25,754 bases of DNA, taken from positions 1-25,754 of the forward strand of contig JBQCCP010000157.1 in the NCBI GenBank assembly GCA_051962095.1, written 5' to 3'. Positions 17,115 to 21,801 of this stretch are shown in pieces (position 1 is the stretch's first letter; every line of letters begins with the position of its first letter). The position numbers and the translations under genes are program-made. The notes under the pieces are model-generated. The model worked only from the letters and a program-made list of their open reading frames with translations, searched no databases and was not told the origin of the DNA. Source of the stretch: 66-474 sp051962095 (GTDB lineage: Bacteria; Pseudomonadota; Gammaproteobacteria; Xanthomonadales; Rhodanobacteraceae).

Positions 17115-17150
17115 CCACGAGCCCACCCGCGATTGCGGGTGGGCTCGTGG
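17115..17150 (-). terminator. Perfect 16-bp hairpin after the repeat-protein gene
   Basis: CCACGAGCCCACCCGC (17115-17130), loop GATT, then its exact complement (17135-17150). It sits about 55 bases past the stop of the anti-sigma/repeat gene and 80 bases before the metalloprotease start. No T-tract follows on either strand, so it may attenuate or stabilise the messenger rather than end it outright. It would set different levels for the genes on either side. Confidence 0.5.
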
Positions 17151-17205
17151 AGCATCCGGGTCGCCGCGGGAACCGCATTGCGGCTCCCGGACGCCCACCC
17201 TCGAC

Positions 17206-18801
17206 CTACTCCGCCGCGCCGTGCTGCAAGGCGCTGCGTGCTGCGTCGCTATTGAACAACTGCTGGCGGAAGGCGGCGTTGTTGAGGGCCGAACGGAACG
17301 CCTGGTTCTGCATGGCCTGCCGGAACGCCTGGCTCTGCAACGCGCTGCGGAAAGCGTCATTGTTCATCAAGGCGGACCGGAACGCATCGTTGTTGAGCAG
17401 CGCGCCGCGCAGCATCGCAGCGTTTTGCAGTTGGGCACGGAACGCGTCGCTGTTCTGCAGCGCGGCGCGGAAGGCGTCATTGTTCTGCAGAGCATTCCGG
17501 AATGCATCGTTGTTGGCGAGCGCGTTGCGGAAGGCGTCGTTGTGCTGCAGGGCGTTGCGGAACGCATCGCTGCTGGCGAGTGCGTTGCGGAATGCCGCGT
17601 TGTGTTGCAGCGCGTTGCGGAAGGCGTCGTTGTGCTGCAGGGCGTTGCGGAACGCATCGTTGCTGGCGAGCGCATTGCGGAAGGCGTCGTTGTGTGCAAG
17701 CGCATTGCGGAACGCGTCGCTGTTCTGCAGCGAGGCGCGGAAGGCTTCGTTTCTCTGCAAGGCAGACCGGAACGCATCGCTGTTCTGCAAGGCCGCACGG
17801 AACGCGTCGCTGTTCTGCAAGGCGTTGCGGAACGCATCGTTGCTGGCGAGCAAGTTGCGGAAGGCGTCGTTGTGTGCCAGTGCCGAGCGGAACGCATCGC
17901 TGCTTTGCAAAGCGTTGCGGAACGCGGCGTTGCGCTGCATCGCCGCAAGGAAGGCGGCATTGTGTTGCAAGGAAGCGCGGAATGCATCATTGCTGGCGAG
18001 CGCGTTGCGGAAGGCATCGTTGTGCTGCAGTGCCGACAGAAACGCGTCGCTGTTCTGCAACGAGGCGCGGAAGGCGTCACTGCTTTGCAGCGCCGACCGC
18101 AACGCATCGCTGTTCAACAGTGCGGAGCGCATTTCGCTGTTCGCCAGCGCATTGCGGAACGCATCGCTGCGCAGCAATGTCATCATCGCCGGGTCGTTGA
18201 TGATTTTCTGGTAGGCATCGGTCTGGACGAATTTCGCGGCGTCCTGGTTGCCGAGCTGGAGGTCGCCGCTCTTCACCTGGCTCGCTTCGTAGCGATGCGC
18301 CGGGGCAATCGTCGCTGCCGCCATTTCGTTGGCGCCGTGCGGGAACATGTCGCCCACGTAGGCAACACCCACCGCCACCGCGACGATCGCGACCGCCACG
18401 GCGGTGACCAATGCCTTCTTCTTCGTCGTCATGTTTGCCATTGTGCTGCCCCTCGATTCGTGTCTGTGGTGGGTGGGTGCCATGCGCGATCCGATGCGCG
18501 CCGCACGATTTCCAATACGGCGGACGCCGCGGAAAGTTGGTGATTGCGTGGAATCCGGTTGCTGCGCCCGATGACCGCTCGCCGCCGCGGCGATTTCCAT
18601 CAGCCGTGCATGCAGCGACACGGGGGGGGCCGGCGCAGGCTGCGCTTCCCGCAGGGCCAGATCCAGTTCCAGCAGTTCCGCGTGGGCGGCGCGCAATTCC
18701 GGCGAGTGGTCCAGCGCGTCCCGCAGGCGCGCGCGTGCGGTGGAGTCCAGGTCGTCGTCCAGGTCCGCGTGCAGCCACGCCATTTCGATGGCATCGATCA
18801 T
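17206..18801 (-). CDS. Anti-sigma-like membrane protein with decapeptide-repeat ectodomain
   Basis: A 531-aa single frame. Its ATG (18799-18801) overlaps the sigma-factor stop as ATGA, the usual sigma/anti-sigma coupling. Residues 1-70 (MAWLHADLDDDLD..., then HSPELRAAHAELLELDLAL) resemble the N-terminal helices of anti-sigma factors but lack the zinc-binding Cys residues. Residues 73-120 form a low-quality linker with unusual third-base use. TKKKALVTAVAVAIVAVAVG (near 126) starts a single membrane helix, N-in. The rest, after about 65 periplasmic residues, is some 32 tandem units of consensus [NS]DAFRNALQ[NHS]. A second ATG at 18441 with a good GAGGGG site would give a 411-aa form holding only the helix and repeats. 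No stop separates the two, so both may be made. I do not recognise the repeat family. Confidence 0.75.
   Translation of the reverse strand: MIDAIEMAWLHADLDDDLDSTARARLRDALDHSPELRAAHAELLELDLALREAQPAPAPPVSLHARLMEIAAAASGHRAQQPDSTQSPTFRGVRRIGNRAARIGSRMAPTHHRHESRGSTMANMTTKKKALVTAVAVAIVAVAVGVAYVGDMFPHGANEMAAATIAPAHRYEASQVKSGDLQLGNQDAAKFVQTDAYQKIINDPAMMTLLRSDAFRNALANSEMRSALLNSDALRSALQSSDAFRASLQNSDAFLSALQHNDAFRNALASNDAFRASLQHNAAFLAAMQRNAAFRNALQSSDAFRSALAHNDAFRNLLASNDAFRNALQNSDAFRAALQNSDAFRSALQRNEAFRASLQNSDAFRNALAHNDAFRNALASNDAFRNALQHNDAFRNALQHNAAFRNALASSDAFRNALQHNDAFRNALANNDAFRNALQNNDAFRAALQNSDAFRAQLQNAAMLRGALLNNDAFRSALMNNDAFRSALQSQAFRQAMQNQAFRSALNNAAFRQQLFNSDAARSALQHGAAE
17221..18168 (-). repeat. Tandem 30-bp / decapeptide repeat array (about 32 units)
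   Basis: There are 316 codons arranged as 28 ten-residue and 4 nine-residue units. The consensus is [NS]-D-A-F-R-[NAS]-A-L-[QA]-[NHS], with Phe3/Leu7-type hydrophobic positions kept in nearly every unit. Degenerate units lie at both ends (SEMRSALLN near the start; QAFRQAMQN, QAFRSALNN and AAFRQQLFN near the end). The DNA period is 30 bp, which keeps all six frames open across the block. Confidence 0.9.
18439..18454 (-). promoter_or_regulatory. Internal ribosome-binding site and start inside the anti-sigma/repeat gene
   Basis: The minus strand reads GAGGGGCAGCACAATG: a strong Shine-Dalgarno 7 bases before an in-frame ATG at 18441. It is better placed than many gene starts in this window. It would start a separate short product beginning MANMTTKKK just ahead of the membrane helix. 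Confidence 0.5.
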
Positions 18802-19358
18802 GCCGTCGCCACCCCGTGCGCAAAGAGCTTGCGGTGCAGTTCCTGGCGGGCGCTGTACAACCGCGATTTCACGGTCTTTTCGGGGATGTGCAAGATCTCG
18901 GCCATTTGTGCGTAACTGCATTCGGCAAAGTGCCTCAGGACGATGACGGCCCGATGGTCGTACTGCAGTTCCATCAATGCCGTCTGGATCAAGTCGTGCA
19001 TCTGTGCATCTCCCGCCACCTGCTCGGGTCCGCGCTCGGCACTTGCCAGCGGGAATTCCTGTACATCGATCGCAACCACCTCTGCGTGGCGCCGGTGCTT
19101 CAGCCGGTCGATGGATTCATTCACCGCGATCCGGTAGATCCAACTGAACAGGCGGTATTTCGGGTCGTATCCGGCTATGTTCTCGAACACCTTCAGAAAC
19201 ACGTCCTGGGTGGCATCCGCTGCCTCCGCGGCGTTGCCCAGCATCCGGAAGGCGACGTTGAACATCGGACGCTCGTAACACTCGATCAATTCGCCGAAGG
19301 CACCGGCATCATGCACGCGGAGGCGCGCCACCCATGCAGCATCGGGTTCATCGCTCAT
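18798..19358 (-). CDS. ECF-family RNA polymerase sigma factor
   Basis: A 186-aa extracytoplasmic-function sigma factor with only regions 2 and 4. Region 2 covers about residues 18-85 (AFGELIECYERPMFNVAFRML, DATQDVFLKVF, then FSWIYRIAVNESIDRLKHRRH, which contacts the -10). Region 4 covers about 125-175, with the DNA-binding helix-turn-helix CSYAQMAEILHIPEKTVKSRLYSAR reading the -35. Its stop overlaps the next start (ATGA at 18798-18801), the arrangement of a cognate anti-sigma factor. Two in-frame ATGs lie further upstream (19376 and 19367). I prefer 19358 because an ECF-type promoter at 19378-19402 would start transcription near 19370, past the longest alternative. The RsbW-like and STAS genes lie directly upstream on the same strand. 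It probably controls its own expression through that promoter. Confidence 0.93.
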   Translation of the reverse strand: MSDEPDAAWVARLRVHDAGAFGELIECYERPMFNVAFRMLGNAAEAADATQDVFLKVFENIAGYDPKYRLFSWIYRIAVNESIDRLKHRRHAEVVAIDVQEFPLASAERGPEQVAGDAQMHDLIQTALMELQYDHRAVIVLRHFAECSYAQMAEILHIPEKTVKSRLYSARQELHRKLFAHGVATA

Positions 19359-19377
19359 CCGCCCCATATGCGCCATA

Positions 19378-19402
19378 TACGCCCCAGGCCCCGAAAAGTT
19401 GG
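19378..19402 (-). promoter_or_regulatory. ECF-type promoter of the sigma gene (CCAAC-N16-CGTA)
   Basis: On the minus strand CCAAC (19402-19398) is followed by exactly 16 bases and then CGTA (19381-19378). The AAC and CGT cores with a 16-base spacer match the promoter architecture recognised by many ECF sigma factors (for example the TGAAAC-N16-CGTA of B. subtilis sigma-W). The position fits autoregulation of the adjacent sigma gene. Confidence 0.5.
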
Positions 19403-19450
19403 CGGGGCTGCCAAGTCCGGCCTGGCCACGTGGCGTGGTTCAGCCGTGCG

Positions 19451-19744
19451 TCACGTACTGCAGGTCACCGGGAACAACTTGTCCATTCCGGAGTAGCGGA
19501 AGACGTCGTGGACGTGCGGGTTGACGTTGATCAGGCGGATCCCCGAACCCGCCGCGGCGAGCCGCTTGTGGGTCTTCAAAAGCACGCCAAGGCCGGCGCT
19601 GGAAATGTATTCGAGTCCGCCCGCATCGATCACGCAAGGCGGCGAGACCTCGTCCAGGAAAGCCTGCGCGGTGGCCGCCTGGGCGGCATCCAGCCGGCCG
19701 ACCAGCAGCACGTGGCGGCCTTCTCCGTAACGGATGTCAAGCAT
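19451..19744 (-). CDS. STAS-domain anti-sigma factor antagonist (RsbV/SpoIIAA-like)
   Basis: A 97-aa single STAS domain. The core VIDAGGLEYISSAGLGVLLKTHKRL carries the SSAGL segment, where a serine is phosphorylated by an RsbW-type kinase in the known partner-switching systems. When dephosphorylated such proteins bind the kinase and free its target. The start at 19744 overlaps the last 8 bases of the RsbW-like gene, so the two are translationally coupled and almost certainly work as a pair. An RsbU-like phosphatase, the usual third component, is encoded divergently at 20406. The small size and lack of other domains are typical for the family. Confidence 0.9.
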   Translation of the reverse strand: MLDIRYGEGRHVLLVGRLDAAQAATAQAFLDEVSPPCVIDAGGLEYISSAGLGVLLKTHKRLAAAGSGIRLINVNPHVHDVFRYSGMDKLFPVTCST

Positions 19745-20144
19745 GGCCCTGCGCCATCCTCTTGGTGAAGGTGACCTTGCTCTCTCGATTGCGGTATTCG
19801 TAGTGGATCGCATCCACCATTTTCGAGACCAGGTACAGGCCCATGCCTCCGGGCCGCCGCGCCGCCAGGGGTGCATCGGGATCCACCTCCGGAACGCAGG
19901 TGGGATCGTAGGGTTCCACGTCGTAATCCGTCAGGCTGACCTCGACGGCGTCGCCGATCCAGTCCAGGCGCAACGTGATGTCATGGTTCGTGCCCTGGTT
20001 GTACTTGACCATGTTCACGAACAACTCCTCGATCGACAGGTCCACCGGGAGGCGCAAAGCAGGGTCGGTGTGCCGCTCGGAAAAAAAAAGATCGGTCGCG
20101 GCGACGATGGCCTGCAATTCGTGGATGGAACGCTTGAACGTCAT
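19737..20144 (-). CDS. RsbW/SpoIIAB-like anti-sigma serine kinase (HATPase)
   Basis: A 135-aa GHKL-type ATPase of the anti-sigma/STAS-kinase kind. The N-box is ELFVNMVKY (near residue 60), with the Mg-binding Glu-Asn pair. The G1 box reads DYDVEPYDP, where the family usually has DxG; Gly is replaced by Asp here. The G2 lid region is RPGGMGLYLVSKMVD. It should phosphorylate the overlapping STAS protein and either sequester a sigma factor or act as a switch for another partner. Direct binding of the nearby ECF factor would be atypical, because RsbW partners are normally sigma-B/F-type. The start at 20144 gives the usual short N-terminus; an in-frame ATG at 20264 adds an implausible Pro/Arg-rich leader. 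A run of nine T residues on the coding strand (20081-20089) encodes LFFS. Confidence 0.9.
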   Translation of the reverse strand: MTFKRSIHELQAIVAATDLFFSERHTDPALRLPVDLSIEELFVNMVKYNQGTNHDITLRLDWIGDAVEVSLTDYDVEPYDPTCVPEVDPDAPLAARRPGGMGLYLVSKMVDAIHYEYRNRESKVTFTKRMAQGHA

Positions 20145-20211
20145 TTCCACGGTTCCCCCGTCCTCCCGGGGACGCGCCGGCCGTCGTAACCGCGGCGGTA
20201 CGCCGCCGCCA

Positions 20212-20237
20212 GGAAACACCTTGGCCACTATAGCGCC
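20212..20237 (+). promoter_or_regulatory. Candidate ECF-type promoter toward the phosphatase gene (GGAAAC-N16-CGCC)
   Basis: GGAAAC (20212-20217) matches the common ECF -35. It is followed after 16 bases by CGCC, a partial match to the CGTC/CGTA -10. Transcription would start near 20245, leaving a leader of about 160 bases before the GTG at 20406. The overlapping ACTATA (20227-20232) reads TATAGT on the other strand and could be a -10 for the divergent RsbW-like gene. Confidence 0.3.
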
Positions 20238-20251
20238 AATCCTGCCGGCCC

Positions 20252-20266
20252 GATTGCAATGCAATC
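20252..20266. promoter_or_regulatory. 15-bp palindrome in the divergent regulatory region
   Basis: GATTGCA-A-TGCAATC is a perfect 7-bp inverted repeat around one central base, in the 261-base region between the divergent RsbW-like and RsbU-like genes. The size and symmetry suit a dimeric regulator site. No regulator gene for it is identifiable in the window. Confidence 0.4.
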
Positions 20267-20405
20267 CGTGGCTGTCAGCGCTGAACGCGTCCGGGTGGCG
20301 TCATGCTTTCGGCCGCGATGGCCATGCTTGCATCGCGGCATCCGCGGTACGAGACTTGCCGTTGTCTCAGGCTCGACTGTCACGGGTGGAACGGGGAAGG
20401 TGGGC

Positions 20406-21692
20406 GTGGACAGCATCGGGCAAGCAGGCGAGGACGTCACCCGCAAGGATCTGCTGGAGGCGTTGCTGGCCATCACCCGTGCACTGGGCGGCCCGGAAAC
20501 CGGATCGGCGGCGGCGGAGCTGGCCGAAGCCGCACGTTTGCACACCGGCGCCCGCACCGCGGCGCTGTGGCGCCGCGACACGCAGAACGGCGAATTGACG
20601 TTGCTGGTGCCGGCGCGCGACCCGCCACCGCGGCTCGCGGCCGGGGCCGGGCTGGCCGGGCGCTGCGCCGAGGGCGGACGCATGTTGCTGGAAGTCGATG
20701 GGGGAGCGGCCGTCGACATCGTCGCCCTGTCCGCGACCGACCCCGAACGCGCCGGGCGTGCGGGTGCGGTCCTGAGCCTGCCTTTGGTGGCGGGCGAGGC
20801 CGTGCTCGGAATCCTGCAGCTCCTGTACGAATCGGGTCGCGGCTTCGACCCGAACACGGTGCTGCTTGCGCAGGTGCTTGCCGCCGAGGGCGCGCTGGCC
20901 TTGCGCCACGCCGGCCCGGACGCGGCCAACGCATTGCACAGCGAGGTGGAAGTCGCGCGCGCGATCCAGCGCAGCACCTTGCCCACGCAAATGCCCGTGG
21001 TGCAGGGCTACGACCTGTACGGGCACTTCCAGCCCGCGACGTATGCCGGCGGCGACATGTTCGATGCGGTGAAACTTCCGGCGGGCGTGTTCCTGTTGCT
21101 GGGCGACGCCACGGGGCACGGCTTCGGCCCTGCGTTGTCGGCCATGGAAATGCAGGGCATGCTGCGCGTCGCGTTCCGGCTTGGCGCCAGCCTCGACGAT
21201 GCCTACCGGCACGTCAACAACCAGCTGGCCGAGGACCTACCCGACGATCGGTTCATCACGGCGTTCATGGCGTACCTCGACCCCGAGGCACACAGCGTGC
21301 GCTACCACTGCGCGGGCCAGGGTCCGCTGCTGCTCTACCGCGCGGATGATGATCGCTGCGAGTGGATCGAGCCGACCACCTTTCCGGTGGGCGTGATGGA
21401 AATGGCCGAGGGACCCGTGGCAGCGACGCTCCAGTTGGGACAGGGGGACATCCTGGCCCTGATTTCCGACGGGTTGTACGAACGGGCCGATGCAGCCAAC
21501 GAGGAGTTCGGGCCCGAGCGCGTCGCCGGGGTGATCCGTCGCGGACAACATCTGCCGATGGCGGAATTGTGCCAACGCCTGCTGGTTGCGGCCGACACGT
21601 TCGCCGGCGGGATCGCTGCGGCGGATGACGTCACCTTGATCCTGGTGCGGCGGCTGCCCGAGACGGCAAATGCCGGCGGCGCGCGCGCATGA
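20406..21692 (+). CDS. RsbU-like GAF / PP2C (SpoIIE) serine phosphatase
   Basis: A 428-aa cytosolic protein. Residues about 15-165 look like a GAF-type sensor fold (TAALWRRDTQNGELTLLVPA..., GAVLSLPLVAGEAVLGILQLLY). A helical connector (HSEVEVARAIQRSTLP) leads to the SpoIIE/PP2C phosphatase. Its metal-binding motifs are all present: YAGGDMFDA, LLGDATGHGFGPALSA, ALISDGLYER and the final ADDVTLILV. Such enzymes dephosphorylate STAS proteins in partner switching, so its substrate is probably the STAS protein encoded at 19451-19744 on the other strand. I chose the GTG at 20406, preceded by GGGGAAGG. The frame is open back to 20259, but that segment is Arg/Gly-rich and shows no domain. The fifth TIR gene follows 109 bases downstream on the same strand. 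Confidence 0.88.
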   Translation: MDSIGQAGEDVTRKDLLEALLAITRALGGPETGSAAAELAEAARLHTGARTAALWRRDTQNGELTLLVPARDPPPRLAAGAGLAGRCAEGGRMLLEVDGGAAVDIVALSATDPERAGRAGAVLSLPLVAGEAVLGILQLLYESGRGFDPNTVLLAQVLAAEGALALRHAGPDAANALHSEVEVARAIQRSTLPTQMPVVQGYDLYGHFQPATYAGGDMFDAVKLPAGVFLLLGDATGHGFGPALSAMEMQGMLRVAFRLGASLDDAYRHVNNQLAEDLPDDRFITAFMAYLDPEAHSVRYHCAGQGPLLLYRADDDRCEWIEPTTFPVGVMEMAEGPVAATLQLGQGDILALISDGLYERADAANEEFGPERVAGVIRRGQHLPMAELCQRLLVAADTFAGGIAAADDVTLILVRRLPETANAGGARA

Positions 21693-21744
21693 TGCACGAA
21701 CTAGATCCAGCCATGCCGGGACGGAATTCCAGCGGTCGCCGCGC

Positions 21745-21750
21745 TATGCT
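21745..21750 (+). promoter_or_regulatory. Candidate promoter -10 box of TIR copy 5
   Basis: GCGCTATGCTTGGGAACC (21741-21758) is the counterpart of the box before TIR copy 1, with a similar distance to the ATG. It suggests that copy 5 moved or duplicated together with the leader region, and that it is expressed apart from the phosphatase gene. Confidence 0.45.
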
Positions 21751-21801
21751 TGGGAACCTGGGCAGCGTCGCATCCTGACCCACTAGCCGGGGCTGATACA
21801 C

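Noticed and set aside
17221..18168. Regular 30-bp units suggesting a CRISPR array or other noncoding repeat
   Set aside because: The units are contiguous with no spacers, vary at codon third positions, and encode a consistent decapeptide in a frame with a start, membrane helix and stop. It is a coding repeat.
14180..18214. A 1344-codon plus-strand open frame opposite the metalloprotease and repeat genes
   Set aside because: Its composition is an antisense shadow (Arg/Val/His-rich, no domains). The minus strand has signal peptide, HExxH and barrel features with proper ribosome-binding sites. The 30-bp repeat keeps every frame open, which inflates the frame.
19361..19378. Direct repeat GCCCCATAT / GCGCCATAT just upstream of the sigma start
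   Set aside because: There are only two imperfect 9-base units, overlapping the promoter -10 and leader. It is too short to claim as a separate regulatory site.
20259..20405. Earlier ATG for the phosphatase gene at 20259
   Set aside because: It lies inside the palindrome and the predicted leader, encodes a basic low-information stretch, and has no ribosome-binding site as good as that of the GTG at 20406.
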